Shown here in pieces: positions 55,353 to 64,000 of a stretch of 64,000 nt of DNA (its first letter is position 1; each line of letters opens with the position of its first letter). The notes beneath the pieces are model-generated. The model was not told the DNA's origin and did not search any database. It saw nothing but the letters and a program-made list of their open reading frames with translations. This DNA comes from Mycolicibacterium arenosum. GTDB taxonomy: Bacteria; Actinomycetota; Actinomycetes; Mycobacteriales; Mycobacteriaceae. The stretch covers positions 62,001 to 126,000 of the forward strand of contig NZ_JANDBD010000012.1 of assembly GCF_024320865.1 (NCBI RefSeq), read 5' to 3'. The translations under genes were made by a program, and so were the position numbers.

Positions 55353-58058
55353 TTACGGAGCGTCGTTGACTCCGTGCTGGGGTATGAGTCTAAGGGTGCA
55401 CCACACTCGCGCGGGCGTCATCGGCAACTCCCGGACCCGCGCCCCGCAGGCCCGCGCGATGGCGTTCGCCAGCGCTGGAGCGACGGGGTTGTACGGCGAT
55501 TCGCTCATCGACTTCGCGCCGAGCGGGCCGAGTTCGTCGTAGGTGTCGGCGAAGTACACCTCGGTCACGGGCAGGTCGGCCACCTGCGGGATGTGGTACT
55601 CGCGCAGCGCGCGCGTCGTCACCGCACCGCGGTCGTCGACCCTGATCTCCTCGAACAGCGCGGTGCCGATCGCCTGGCCCACACCGCCTTCCACCTGCCC
55701 GCGGCACTGCTCGGGATTCATCACCACGCCCGCGTCGGCGGCGTGCACCGACTTCAGGATGCGCACCTCGCCGGTGTCGGTGTCGACGGCGACTCGGAAG
55801 GCCTGCACGTTGAACGCCACCGATCGGGGGGTACCGTCGTGCCTGCCGATACCGCGCAATGCCGTTGGTAGGTCACCGAATTCGATGAGGGTGTCGCCGC
55901 AGCGGACGCCGTGTGGGGTCACCTCGCAGTCGGCACCGTCGACCGACGCGGCCGCCACCAGCTGCGCGCGCAGGTCACGACACGCCGCCTGCACCGCCAG
56001 TCCCGCCACCACGGTGCCTGCAGACCCGAAGGCCCCGGTGTCGTGTCCGGCCTCGTCGGTGTCGGACTGCCGCACGACGACCCGGTCCACCGTCGTCGCG
56101 AGCTCGGTCGCGACGAGTTGCGCGTGCACGGTCGTCGTGCCGTTGCCGAACTCCGCCGTACCGACCGACAGCGTGTACGTCCCCGCGGCATCGACGGTGA
56201 TCGTGGCGTCGGCGAAGTGACCGCGCGGCGGGATCGTCGCGATCATCGCGACGGCCATGCCGTCGCCGACCCGCCACGCGTCCCCCTCCGGGGCGGGCGG
56301 GGCGTCGCCGGTCGTCATCGCCGCCTCGGCGAGGTCCAGGCACTGGTCGAGGCCGTAGCTGCCGAAGGCCAGGTCGTCCTCGAGCACGTGGGAGTCGACG
56401 AACGGGTCGCCGGGCACGATCACGTTGCGCCTGCGGAACTCGTAGGGATCGATGCCGAGCCGGTCCGCGAGCTGATCCATCGCGGACTCCACCGCGAAGA
56501 TGATCTGCCCCAGCCCGTACCCGCGGAACGCGCCCGACGGCAGGTTGTTCGTGTAGACGGCCGCGGCGTCGACGCGCTTGTTGGCGCAGCGGTACACCGC
56601 CACCGACTCGCCGCACCCGTGGAACATCACACCCGGACTGTGGTTTCCGTACGCTCCGGCGTCCATCAGCACGTCGACCGCCAGTGCCGTCAGCACCCCG
56701 TCGGCACCGGCGGCGACGGTGACGTCGACGCGGAACGGATGTCGGCAGGGCGCCATTGTGAACTCGTCGCTGCGGGTGAACTCGTAGCTCACCGGTCGGC
56801 CGAGCCGCAGCACCGCGCACGTGACGAGGTCCTCGGTGAGCATCTCCTGCTTGCCACCGAATCCCCCGCCGACCCGCTTGGTGAACACCCTGACCTCGTC
56901 GCGCTCGAGCCCGAACACGTGACACAGCTCGTCGCGGACCAGGAACGGAACCTGGGAGCTGGTTCGAATCACCAAGCGACCCTGCTCATCCCGCCAACCC
57001 ATGCAGCCGTGGGTCTCGAGGTGCGCATGCTGAACGCGTTGGGTGTTCCAGCGCCCCCGAATCACCGCGGCCGCCTCCGCCACCCCTTTCGCGACGTCAC
57101 CGACCCCACCGTGCAGTTCGGCAACGACGTTGCGGGCGGCGTCCGCGATGCGCTGCTTCGCACCCTTGTCGGCGTGCAGCAGCGGCGCTTCCGGTGCCCA
57201 TGCGAGTTCCGGGTCGAACACCGCGGGCAACTCGTCGTACTGGACCGCGATCGCCCGGCAGGCGTGTTCGGCGATTCCGACGCTGTCGGCGACCACCGCC
57301 GCGACCCGCTGACCGACGAACCGGACCGTCGCATCCAGCATCCTGGTGTCGTCGGGGTCGTCCTCACGGTGTTCGTGACGCGCCGTCGAGAACAGCACGT
57401 CGGGGCTGTCGACGTGGGTCAGCACCAGGTGCACGCCGGGCAGCGCCTCCGCGGCGGACGTGTCGATCGACACGATCCTGGCGTGCGGCAGCGGACTCGC
57501 CAGCACCGCCATGTGCAGCAGGCCCGGCGGCGCCGTGTCCATCGTGTACTGCTCGGTGCCGGTGACGATGCGGGTACCGGCCAGGGCGCCGACGGACCGG
57601 CCGGCCTGCGACGCGTCGGACTTCTCGGTGTTCACCCGGCCGTTCAGCGCGTCGACGATCGACCGGTAACCGGTGCAGCGGCACAGGTTGCCCTTCAGGT
57701 GCTGCGGCAGATCGGCGAGCTCGTCGCCGTCGAACGTGGACGCGGTCGTCACCATGCCCGCCGTGCAGAAACCGCACTGGAAGCCACCGGCTTCGACGAA
57801 GCGGCGCTGCATCGGGTGCAGGTCGTCGGGCGAGCCCAGGCCCGCCACGGTGGTGACCGAACGCCCTTCGGCACGGAACGCCGGAAACACGCAGGAGTGC
57901 ACCGCGGCCCCGTCGACGAGCACCGAGCAGGCCCCGCAATCGCCTGCGTCACAACCCTTCTTGACCTCGAAGTGGCCGTGTTCGCGCAGCATCGTGCGCA
58001 GACACTGTCCCGGCCGCGGCTCGCATTCCCAGTCCGCGCCGTTGACCGTCACGTGCAT
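55353..58058 (-). CDS. xanthine dehydrogenase-type molybdenum hydroxylase, fused 2Fe-2S and molybdopterin subunits
   Basis: A 901-residue protein combining two subunits that are often separate. Residues 1-155 are the iron-sulfur part: plant-type cluster GCDAGDCGACSVL (Cys36, 41, 44, and Cys56) and the second cluster QCGFCTAGM with NLCRCTGY. Residues about 165-900 are the molybdopterin part: LETHGCMGW, RVGGGFGGKQEM, PSGAFRGYGLGQ and LGAKSMSES, which retains the catalytic Glu. Context (guanine deaminase, uricase) makes xanthine to urate the likely reaction. The ATG at 58058 overlaps the FAD-subunit gene by 10 bp. Chaperone or maturation genes (XdhC type) are not in the window. Confidence 0.9.
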   Translation of the reverse strand: MHVTVNGADWECEPRPGQCLRTMLREHGHFEVKKGCDAGDCGACSVLVDGAAVHSCVFPAFRAEGRSVTTVAGLGSPDDLHPMQRRFVEAGGFQCGFCTAGMVTTASTFDGDELADLPQHLKGNLCRCTGYRSIVDALNGRVNTEKSDASQAGRSVGALAGTRIVTGTEQYTMDTAPPGLLHMAVLASPLPHARIVSIDTSAAEALPGVHLVLTHVDSPDVLFSTARHEHREDDPDDTRMLDATVRFVGQRVAAVVADSVGIAEHACRAIAVQYDELPAVFDPELAWAPEAPLLHADKGAKQRIADAARNVVAELHGGVGDVAKGVAEAAAVIRGRWNTQRVQHAHLETHGCMGWRDEQGRLVIRTSSQVPFLVRDELCHVFGLERDEVRVFTKRVGGGFGGKQEMLTEDLVTCAVLRLGRPVSYEFTRSDEFTMAPCRHPFRVDVTVAAGADGVLTALAVDVLMDAGAYGNHSPGVMFHGCGESVAVYRCANKRVDAAAVYTNNLPSGAFRGYGLGQIIFAVESAMDQLADRLGIDPYEFRRRNVIVPGDPFVDSHVLEDDLAFGSYGLDQCLDLAEAAMTTGDAPPAPEGDAWRVGDGMAVAMIATIPPRGHFADATITVDAAGTYTLSVGTAEFGNGTTTVHAQLVATELATTVDRVVVRQSDTDEAGHDTGAFGSAGTVVAGLAVQAACRDLRAQLVAAASVDGADCEVTPHGVRCGDTLIEFGDLPTALRGIGRHDGTPRSVAFNVQAFRVAVDTDTGEVRILKSVHAADAGVVMNPEQCRGQVEGGVGQAIGTALFEEIRVDDRGAVTTRALREYHIPQVADLPVTEVYFADTYDELGPLGAKSMSESPYNPVAPALANAIARACGARVRELPMTPARVWCTLRLIPQHGVNDAP

Positions 58059-58888
58059 GACAGCTCCGCACACACCTGCCTGGCGAGGACCAGCGTCACC
58101 CCGCGGCGCCAATCCGGATCGCCGTGGGCGTCCTCGGTCCACGCGTCGTCCGGGATCGTCGCGTGCGCCGCGGCGATCGCGTCGGCGTCGGGCACGCCCG
58201 GGAACTCGAAGACGTACGGCCGCACGGTCGCGGCGGTCACCGACAGCACGCACCGGCCGCCGTCGGCCTCGGCGTCCCGGCGGGCGATGAGCACCGCCGC
58301 GGACCGGCCCAGCGGCGACGGTGCGATCTTGCGGAACGCGGTACGCGCGCGTAACGCGCTGGCGGACAGGTGAACCGAGCGCACCACGTCACCCGTGGAT
58401 AGCACGGTCTGCGCCGATCCGGTGACGAACTGTGCTATCGGAATCCGGTCGACGTCGCCGTCGGCTCGCCATATGGTCACCGCACCGTCGAGCGCGCTCG
58501 CCAGCGAGATCATCGACCCCGCGGGGAACGCGAGACAGATGTTCCCGCCGATCGTCGCGGTGCTCCAGATCTTTTGCGATGCGAGCAACGCTGTGCAGCA
58601 CTGCCGCAGCAGCGGGGCCGCGGCCCAATCGGGGTGGCTGTCGAGCAGCGTCTCCGACAGCCGGGCCACCTCGGCGATCGAGCACGTCGCGGCGAACTCG
58701 ATTCCGTTGTCCCCCAGCGTCACCGGGGTCCACCCGAGCGCGGTGACGTCCACCAGTCGGCGGATGTCCGATTGCGGCTCCGAGAACAGCCACGTGCCGC
58801 CGGCGAGGATCGCATCGCCGTCGCCGAGCGGCCAGAGTTCGGCCCGACTGGTGGGCGCGCTGACCTCCTCCACGGTGTTGAGATCCAT
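58049..58888 (-). CDS. xanthine dehydrogenase FAD-binding subunit
   Basis: A 279-residue FAD-binding protein of the molybdenum hydroxylase type. The two flavin motifs are AILAGGTWLFSEPQSD and ATIGGNICLAFPAGSM. The C-terminal CO-dehydrogenase flavoprotein domain follows (RTAFRKIAPSPLGRSAAVL). It passes electrons from the molybdenum and iron-sulfur centres of the downstream fused subunit to NAD or another acceptor. Translationally coupled by a 10-bp overlap. ATG at 58888, divergent from guanine deaminase with 81 bp between. Confidence 0.9.
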   Translation of the reverse strand: MDLNTVEEVSAPTSRAELWPLGDGDAILAGGTWLFSEPQSDIRRLVDVTALGWTPVTLGDNGIEFAATCSIAEVARLSETLLDSHPDWAAAPLLRQCCTALLASQKIWSTATIGGNICLAFPAGSMISLASALDGAVTIWRADGDVDRIPIAQFVTGSAQTVLSTGDVVRSVHLSASALRARTAFRKIAPSPLGRSAAVLIARRDAEADGGRCVLSVTAATVRPYVFEFPGVPDADAIAAAHATIPDDAWTEDAHGDPDWRRGVTLVLARQVCAELSCT

Positions 58889-58969
58889 CGTTCGACCCTA
58901 GACGCCGCCGCGCGAGCGCGCAGGTTCTGCCGGAGTGCGGAGCACTGCCGAAGCTGTGAGAATCGGTCG

Positions 58970-60331
58970 ATGAAGGCGTATCGCGGGCACCTGATCCACA
59001 TCACGGGTGCGCCGTCGCTGGCCGAGGCGCCCGATCATCTGGTCAGCATCCCGGACGGCGCGATCATCGTCGACGACGCCGGACTGATCACCTACAGCGG
59101 CGAATTCCTCACCCTGCCCACCGGAGCCGAGGTCGTCGACGTGCGGCCCGGTTTCCTGCTGCCGGGGTTCATCGACACCCACATCCACTTCCCACAGACC
59201 TACTGCACGAACGCCTTCGGCGGTGGTCAGCTGCTGAACTGGTTGGAGCGCTGCATCTTCCCCGCCGAGGCCGCGCTCGCCGAACCCGACTTCGCGCGGG
59301 CGGCGGCCCGCGATTTCTGCGCCAAGCGGATCAGCGTCGGAACGACGACGGCACTCGTCTTCGGCTCGGCCTTCCCCGACGCGCAGGACGCGCTGTTCGA
59401 GGAGTCGATGCGCACCGGGCTTCGGACGATCTCCGGGCGCGGTATTCAGACCGTGGGGCCGGAGTCCGCCGGCGCGCTGCTGACCGACGAGCAGACGGCC
59501 ATCGAGCTCACCACGGCCGAGATCACCCGGTGGCACGCCGCCGACACCGGTGATCCGAGAACCGCGCTGCTGCACGCCGCGGTGGTGCCGCGATTCGCGC
59601 TGTCGGTGACCCCGGACACCCTGATGGCACTCGGTGAACTGTACGACGGGTTGCGTGGAGCAGGGGTGTACTTCCACACCCACCTATCCGAGAACACCGC
59701 CGAGATCGCCGCCGTCCGTTCGATGTACGGCGTGGACGACTACCTCGACGCCTACGACGGCCGGTTCGGTCCGGGGTCGAGTCCGGCGGGCAAGACGCTG
59801 CTCGGCTCCCACAGCGTGTTGGCGCACGCGGTGCACTGCACCGACGCCGAACTCGCGCGGATGGCCGAGACGGGGACGTCGATCGCGCACTGCCCCACGT
59901 CGCAGTTGTTCCTCGGCTCCGGCACGATGCCGTGGCGCCGCACGACATCCAGTGGCGTGAACGTCGCCCTCGGCACCGACGTGTCGGCAGGCGACGAATG
60001 GCTGCTGCCGAGGGTGCTCAACGACTGCTTCAAGGTGCACATGTCCGAAGCCGCTCACGCCGCCACGAGCCTGGTCGGCGCCGAACTGCTCTACACGGCC
60101 ACGCTCGCGGGGGCGCGTGCGCTGGCGCTGGCCGATCGCATCGGCAACCTCGACGTGGGCAGGGAAGCCGATTTCGTCGTCGTCGATCCCGAGCGGCAGC
60201 GGCTGCTTCCGGAGATGTTGGCCCGCATCGACGCCGAGGACACCGAGAGTCTGCTCTTCACGCTGCTGACCGGCATGCGCGACGAGTCGGTCGCGGACGT
60301 CTACGTCCGTGGCCGCCGCGTGAGTGCGTAG
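58970..60331 (+). CDS. guaD: guanine deaminase
   Basis: A 453-residue amidohydrolase converting guanine to xanthine and ammonia. Metal ligands are visible: PGFIDTHIHFPQTYC (HxH), YFHTHLSENTAEI, AHAVHCTDAEL and the Asp in LGTDVSAGDEW. The FPQT and LSE motifs point to guanine deaminase rather than cytosine or atrazine-type enzymes. The ATG at 58970 lies in a short 81-bp divergent promoter region shared with the xanthine dehydrogenase genes. It is convergent with uricase: the two stops are 1 bp apart. It feeds xanthine to the dehydrogenase next door and competes with Hpt for guanine. Confidence 0.93.
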   Translation: MKAYRGHLIHITGAPSLAEAPDHLVSIPDGAIIVDDAGLITYSGEFLTLPTGAEVVDVRPGFLLPGFIDTHIHFPQTYCTNAFGGGQLLNWLERCIFPAEAALAEPDFARAAARDFCAKRISVGTTTALVFGSAFPDAQDALFEESMRTGLRTISGRGIQTVGPESAGALLTDEQTAIELTTAEITRWHAADTGDPRTALLHAAVVPRFALSVTPDTLMALGELYDGLRGAGVYFHTHLSENTAEIAAVRSMYGVDDYLDAYDGRFGPGSSPAGKTLLGSHSVLAHAVHCTDAELARMAETGTSIAHCPTSQLFLGSGTMPWRRTTSSGVNVALGTDVSAGDEWLLPRVLNDCFKVHMSEAAHAATSLVGAELLYTATLAGARALALADRIGNLDVGREADFVVVDPERQRLLPEMLARIDAEDTESLLFTLLTGMRDESVADVYVRGRRVSA

Positions 60332-60332
60332 C

Positions 60333-61232
60333 TCACGCCAGCCAGCCCTGATACGAATCCCACGCCGCACCCGCGGGCGGGCTGTCGTCGCGCAGCACGG
60401 TGGCCTGGATGAAGCCGTACGGACGGTCGTCGGCGTTGAAGACCTCGTTCGGATTCTCCAGCCCGAAGGGCGTCAGGTCGTAGACGAAGTGGTGCTTGTT
60501 GGGTGCGGCCAGCCGCACCTCGGTGATCTCCGGGAACGTCTCGAGGACGGCCCTACCCATGTGGTACAGCGTCTGCTGCAGGGCCAGTGACTGGACGACC
60601 GCGAACTGCTTCACCAGTTGGGTCTTGACTCCCGCGTATACGGCTTCCCAATCGACATCGGTTGTGGTGAACCGCCATTGCGCCGTGAGCGAGGTGGCCA
60701 TCACCCGGTCGTGCGTCGGCTCGAGGATCGTGTACGGGTCCTCGAGGAAGTCGGCGAACTCCGAACCGGTCGACTTGAGGATCACCAGTTCCTTCAGGCC
60801 GCCGACGACGTACTCGCCGACGTCGTCGACCGTGATCGCCGCCGTTCGCACCTCCTGGCCCTTGCGGATGAAGGTGTGGTCGTGTCCGGCGCCGTCGACA
60901 ACCGCACGCTCCCAGGCGTATTCGTCGATCTCCACTCGCGCGCCCACCACCGGGCCCACGTCACCGACGAAGTGTCTGGCGAGTGCCAACCCGTAGTCCT
61001 CGATGGAGAGCAGACCCTTCTCCTTGGCGTAGGCGTACGCCGTCTGCTTCTGTGTGTCGGTGGGCAGCACATCGGACTGGTCACCCTCCAGATGGGCCGC
61101 CGTGAAATCACCACGCAGGCAGGTGGACACGTTGATGTCGTGGATCTCGTGCCGGGGCGTGTCACGGTAGATCCGGACGACCCGGTTCTCCGCCTTGCCG
61201 TACTGGTTTCCCCCCAGGATGATCTCGGACAC
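60333..61232 (-). CDS. urate oxidase (uricase)
   Basis: A 299-residue cofactor-free oxidase converting urate to 5-hydroxyisourate. Family markers are VSTCLRGDFTAAHLEGD, QSDVLPTDTQKQTAYAYA (active-site Thr and nearby Lys), LVILKSTGSEFADFL and KHHFVYDLTPFGLENPNEVF. Start: GTG 61232 stands 7 nt after a gagggag ribosome site and 2 bp after the uraH stop, so it is preferred over TTG 61238, which overlaps that site. Third gene of the permease-uraD-uraH-uricase run. Confidence 0.94.
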   Translation of the reverse strand: MSEIILGGNQYGKAENRVVRIYRDTPRHEIHDINVSTCLRGDFTAAHLEGDQSDVLPTDTQKQTAYAYAKEKGLLSIEDYGLALARHFVGDVGPVVGARVEIDEYAWERAVVDGAGHDHTFIRKGQEVRTAAITVDDVGEYVVGGLKELVILKSTGSEFADFLEDPYTILEPTHDRVMATSLTAQWRFTTTDVDWEAVYAGVKTQLVKQFAVVQSLALQQTLYHMGRAVLETFPEITEVRLAAPNKHHFVYDLTPFGLENPNEVFNADDRPYGFIQATVLRDDSPPAGAAWDSYQGWLA

Positions 61233-61234
61233 CG

Positions 61235-61552
61235 TCAACTCCCTCGATAGGTGGAATACGCGTAGGGCGATAGCAACAGCGGCACATGGTATTTAGTCGC
61301 GCCGTCGACCACCTCGAAGGTGATGGTGACCTCCGGATAGAACGTCGGGACGTCGGCGAAGTACGCCGCCGTGTCGAAGGTCAACCGGTAGACCCCTGGC
61401 GCCAGACCGTCGGCCAGCGACGCCACGCGACCGTCGTCATCGGTGGTCCCGAACGCCAGTACGTCGCCGTTGGCGTCGGTGAGAACAGCGCCTACTCCGA
61501 CGGCGGGCTTCCCGCTGACGGCGTCTAGGACGTGGGTGCTCAGGTGTGTCAT
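61235..61552 (-). CDS. uraH: 5-hydroxyisourate hydrolase
   Basis: A 105-residue transthyretin-like enzyme hydrolysing 5-hydroxyisourate to OHCU. Diagnostic residues: STHVLDAVSGKPAVGV at the N-terminus (catalytic His), the Arg in YRLTFD, KYHVPLLLSPYAYSTYRGS with the invariant YRGS tail. ATG at 61552, 85 bp after uraD. It directly precedes uricase in the operon. Confidence 0.95.
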   Translation of the reverse strand: MTHLSTHVLDAVSGKPAVGVGAVLTDANGDVLAFGTTDDDGRVASLADGLAPGVYRLTFDTAAYFADVPTFYPEVTITFEVVDGATKYHVPLLLSPYAYSTYRGS

Positions 61553-61637
61553 GAACCCGATCCTGATGCCGAGCGGCCACTTGCTGCACGCGAAACGGCG
61601 GAAAGCGTGCGATAACCGGCCACTCGGGGTTGTCGAC

Positions 61638-62144
61638 TCATGCCTCGGGCTCGCTCAGCAGCCGTTCCAAACGCAGCCGATTGATCTTCCCGAGTTCGCT
61701 GCGCATCACCCTGCGCTCCGTCTCGGGATCGTTGTGCAGCCGGTCCTCCAGGATGGCGAGCAGTTCCTCGGCCGACCGGCCGCTGGCGCAGACCAGGTAG
61801 ACGTAGCCGAACTTCGCGTCGTACTCGAGGTTGCGCGCCGCCAGCGCCGCCTTCACGTCGTCCCCCGCCGACGTCACCTTGGCCTGCTCGCGGGCCGACG
61901 ACGCGTTGTCCGCCTTGGCTCCGATGCGCGGGTGACCGTCGAGGGCGGCGTCGATCTCGCCGTCCGGGAGTTCGGCGAGCGCGCGATCGGCGCGGTCCAG
62001 CAGTGCGTCGACCGACGCGAACGGCGCACCGGCGAGCACCCGTCGGGCCCAGATGGTCGAGCTGCACACCCCGAACAGGAGGTGCATCTGCTGGCGCTCC
62101 GACAGGTCGTTGAAACCGTCCAATCCCAAGGCTGCAGCCGGCAT
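61638..62144 (-). CDS. uraD: OHCU decarboxylase, canonical copy
   Basis: A 168-residue enzyme converting OHCU to (S)-allantoin. The catalytic His71 is intact in ALDGHPRIGAKAD, with FGYVYLVCASGRS and the tail SELGKINRLRLERLL. This contrasts with the orphan copy at 36025-36540 and with the domain fused to the permease, both of which lack the His at this site. Its ATG (62144) directly abuts the permease stop (TAG at 62147-62145) with no gap, so translation is probably coupled. Confidence 0.93.
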   Translation of the reverse strand: MPAAALGLDGFNDLSERQQMHLLFGVCSSTIWARRVLAGAPFASVDALLDRADRALAELPDGEIDAALDGHPRIGAKADNASSAREQAKVTSAGDDVKAALAARNLEYDAKFGYVYLVCASGRSAEELLAILEDRLHNDPETERRVMRSELGKINRLRLERLLSEPEA

Positions 62145-62678
62145 CTACTGCAATTCGTTGAGCCGCGAGAACCTCGCCGCAGCAATGGGATTGGCATCGG
62201 CGACCAGATCGGTGAAGCGGTAGTTCGCGATCTTGGCGACCTCGATCAGGGCGAACGCCTTCTCGGCGGCCGACGAGTTGTCCATCCGGGACCAGCCGTT
62301 CTTCAGCACGCGGTCGAAGTGCTCGGTCTCACGGGCGCAGATGATCAGCGGGAAACCGAAGTGCTCGCGGTAGGCCGCGGCGAGTTGGACGACGTCGTTG
62401 TGGTCGTCCTCGTCGAGGTTGGACAGCGCGACGTGATCGACGGCCAGCGCGTGCCCCGTCTCATCCTCGGCGCCGAGGTCGTGAAAGGCGTTGAGCAACT
62501 CCTCCTGCTGCTCGGTCGAGCCCGTCAGCACGGCGTCCTGGAACGCCTCGCGCATCGCCATCGTGTCGGCGTACGGCCGCTGCTCGAAGGCCCGCTCGAC
62601 GGCCCACGGCACGTCCTGCACGACGTGTCCGAACACCTCGGTGAAGCGCTCCTTGGTCATCGCGTTGACCTCGTCGAG
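62145..62678 (-). other. UraD-like domain fused to the permease C-terminus
   Basis: This segment encodes about residues 440 to the end of the permease. Helical pattern, the RPYADTMAM region, the GFPLIICA strand and the E..AL.EVAKIANYRF tail match UraD. The catalytic HP dipeptide is replaced by FH. It may be a structural or docking module rather than an enzyme. Confidence 0.75.
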
Positions 62679-64000
62679 GGTGATCGATCCGCCGCCGGCG
62701 ACGCGGGCACCCAGACCGCCGGTGTGGAAGAACACGATGTTGAGCAGGATCGCGCTGACGGCGCCGATGCTGATGCCACTGCCGAAGATCAGGTCGAGTC
62801 CCGTCGGCATGGCCTTCGCGATGTCCGGGTAGGACGTCACCCACAGCGCCAGAGCCAGACTGGTGGTGACGATGATCAGATTGCGGTGGTCGGTGAAGTC
62901 CACCTTGCCGAGCGTCTGAATGCCGACGACGGCGACCGTCGCGAACAGCGTCAGCGCCGCACCGCCGAGCACGGGGTTGGGGATCGAGGCGACGATCGCC
63001 GCGACCTTCGGCAGGAAGCCCAGCAGGATCATGATCACGCCGGCGGCGGCCACGACCCACCGACTCTTCACGCCGGTGAGACGCACCAGGCCGACGTTCT
63101 CCGAGAACGCGGTGTACGGAAACGAGTTGAAGATGCCACCGATCGTGGTCGCCACGCCGTCGGCGCGCAGCACGTTGCCGATATCGGACGGTTTGACCCG
63201 CTTACCCACGATCTCACCGGTGGCGATCGTGGAACCCGTCGACTCCACGGCCGTGATCAGCAGCACGATGATCATCGTCAGACAGGCCACGAAGTCGAAT
63301 TTGGGCATGCCGAACAGGAAGGGCTGCGTGAACCCGAACGCCGACGCCTCGCCGACCCTGTCGAAGTTCATGTCGCCCAACACGTATGCGACAGCGCACC
63401 CGATCACCAGGCCGAGCAGCACGGCGATGGTGGCCAGGAACCCGCGGAAGAGGCGCTGGATCGCGACGATGATCACGATGGTCCCCAGGGCGTACAGGAA
63501 CCAGCGGATGTTCGTCGGATCCTTCTCGTGGGTGGCCGGATTCGTCACCGCGTCCATGGCGCCGACGGGAACCAGACACAGGCCGATGATCGTGATCAGC
63601 GTGCCGGTGACGACCGGCGGGAAGTACTTGAGCAGCTTGATGAAGATCGGGGCGATCAGGAACGTGAACACGCCGGCGACGATCACCGCGCCGTAGACGT
63701 AGAGCATGCTGGCCGAGCCGCCGCCGTTGGCCAGGCCGATCGCGATGATCGGTGAGACCCCAGCGAACGTCACGCCCTGCAGCAGCGGCAGGCGCACGCC
63801 GATCTTCCACACGCCGACGGCCTGAAGAATCGAGGCGATGCCGCAGGTGAACAGGTCCGCCGTGATCAGCTTGACCAGCTCCGCATCGGACAACCCCACC
63901 GCACCCGCGATGATGATCGGCACCAGCACCGCGCCGGCGTAGAACGCCACGACGTGCTGGAAGCCGTAGGTGGCCAACTTGGGGATCGGCAGCACCTCGT
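62145..64000 (-). CDS. NCS2 purine (urate/xanthine) permease fused to a C-terminal UraD-like domain, partial
   Basis: At least 618 residues, cut at the right edge; an in-frame GTG at 63995 exists, but the visible start (EVLPIPKLATYGFQHV) looks internal to the family N-terminus. The first 430 residues are a nucleobase-ascorbate-type permease with about twelve helices: QH motif GFQHVVAFYAGAVLVP, TAVESTGSTIATGEIVG and SENVGLVRLTGVKSR. From about residue 440 a UraD-like domain follows (ITLDEVNAMTKERFTEVFGH; HFGFPLIICARETEH; EVAKIANYRFTDLV). Its active-site stretch is NAFHDLGAED where UraD has NAHPDLG, so Phe504 replaces the catalytic His. The permease imports urate or xanthine for the enzymes downstream. 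Confidence 0.88.
   Translation of the reverse strand, partial: EVLPIPKLATYGFQHVVAFYAGAVLVPIIIAGAVGLSDAELVKLITADLFTCGIASILQAVGVWKIGVRLPLLQGVTFAGVSPIIAIGLANGGGSASMLYVYGAVIVAGVFTFLIAPIFIKLLKYFPPVVTGTLITIIGLCLVPVGAMDAVTNPATHEKDPTNIRWFLYALGTIVIIVAIQRLFRGFLATIAVLLGLVIGCAVAYVLGDMNFDRVGEASAFGFTQPFLFGMPKFDFVACLTMIIVLLITAVESTGSTIATGEIVGKRVKPSDIGNVLRADGVATTIGGIFNSFPYTAFSENVGLVRLTGVKSRWVVAAAGVIMILLGFLPKVAAIVASIPNPVLGGAALTLFATVAVVGIQTLGKVDFTDHRNLIIVTTSLALALWVTSYPDIAKAMPTGLDLIFGSGISIGAVSAILLNIVFFHTGGLGARVAGGGSITLDEVNAMTKERFTEVFGHVVQDVPWAVERAFEQRPYADTMAMREAFQDAVLTGSTEQQEELLNAFHDLGAEDETGHALAVDHVALSNLDEDDHNDVVQLAAAYREHFGFPLIICARETEHFDRVLKNGWSRMDNSSAAEKAFALIEVAKIANYRFTDLVADANPIAAARFSRLNELQ

Noticed and set aside
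61443-63755. 770-codon plus-strand frame across uraD and the permease
   Set aside because: A shadow of the permease: His/Asp/Arg-rich, no motifs, opposite to a clear membrane protein.

Overview
The window is about 68% G+C. Gene content, gene order and heavy GTG/TTG start use identify a mycobacterium, most likely a rapid-growing environmental Mycolicibacterium-type species. The backbone follows the M. tuberculosis Rv3591c-Rv3628 order: hydrolase, mhuD, lpqF, clpC1, lsr2, lysS, coaX-panD-panC, folK-folB-folP-folE, ftsH, ephA, lpqG, hpt, tilS, zinc protease, dacB, ppa. M. tuberculosis names are assigned from recalled family sequences and synteny; no database search was possible.

Layout. (1) 1-3.7 kb: hydrolase fragment, heme-degrading mhuD, lpqF, then a cbtB-cbtA-histidine phosphatase operon behind a cobalamin riboswitch. 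(2) 3.7-8.5 kb: clpC1, lsr2, lysS. (3) 8.5-16.5 kb: accessory block between lysS and coaX. It holds a PLP-dependent D-amino-acid enzyme and a five-gene lipid cluster: lprF lipoprotein, cytochrome b5-desaturase, PKS18-type type III polyketide synthase, SyrD-like ABC exporter and PAPS sulfotransferase. It resembles Rv1368/Rv1371-Rv1373 with an exporter added. Three of its proteins carry Pro/Gly-rich segments, and a 246-bp insert has overwritten the sulfotransferase stop. (4) 16.7-27.1 kb: pantothenate/CoA and folate genes, tightly overlapped, then ftsH. (5) 27-36 kb: ephA, lpqG, a molybdopterin oxidoreductase, hpt, tilS, metalloprotease, dacB, ppa. The espACD genes of M. tuberculosis are absent.

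(6) 36-43 kb: an orphan UraD-like gene lacking the catalytic His, a TetR-R2lox pair behind a clear promoter and operator, allantoicase, a serine hydrolase, L-2-hydroxyglutarate oxidase and a membrane acyltransferase. (7) 43.5-54.4 kb: a nine-gene run (peptide-type ABC importer, TSUP transporter, IclR regulator, glucarate dehydratase, 2-hydroxyacid dehydrogenase) with a second dehydrogenase divergent. (8) 54.4-64 kb: purine catabolism from guanine to allantoin: LysR regulator, two-gene xanthine dehydrogenase, guanine deaminase, uricase, UraH, UraD, and an NCS2 purine permease fused to a further UraD-like domain that runs off the right edge.

How they work together: B12 sensing controls cobalt uptake. 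The lipid cluster probably makes, sulfates and exports a polyketide lipid. Guanine is deaminated to xanthine, oxidised to urate and opened to allantoin, and allantoicase 22 kb away acts later in the same route. Allantoinase and ureidoglycolate-degrading enzymes are not in the window. I saw no rRNA, tRNA, CRISPR array or transposase gene.
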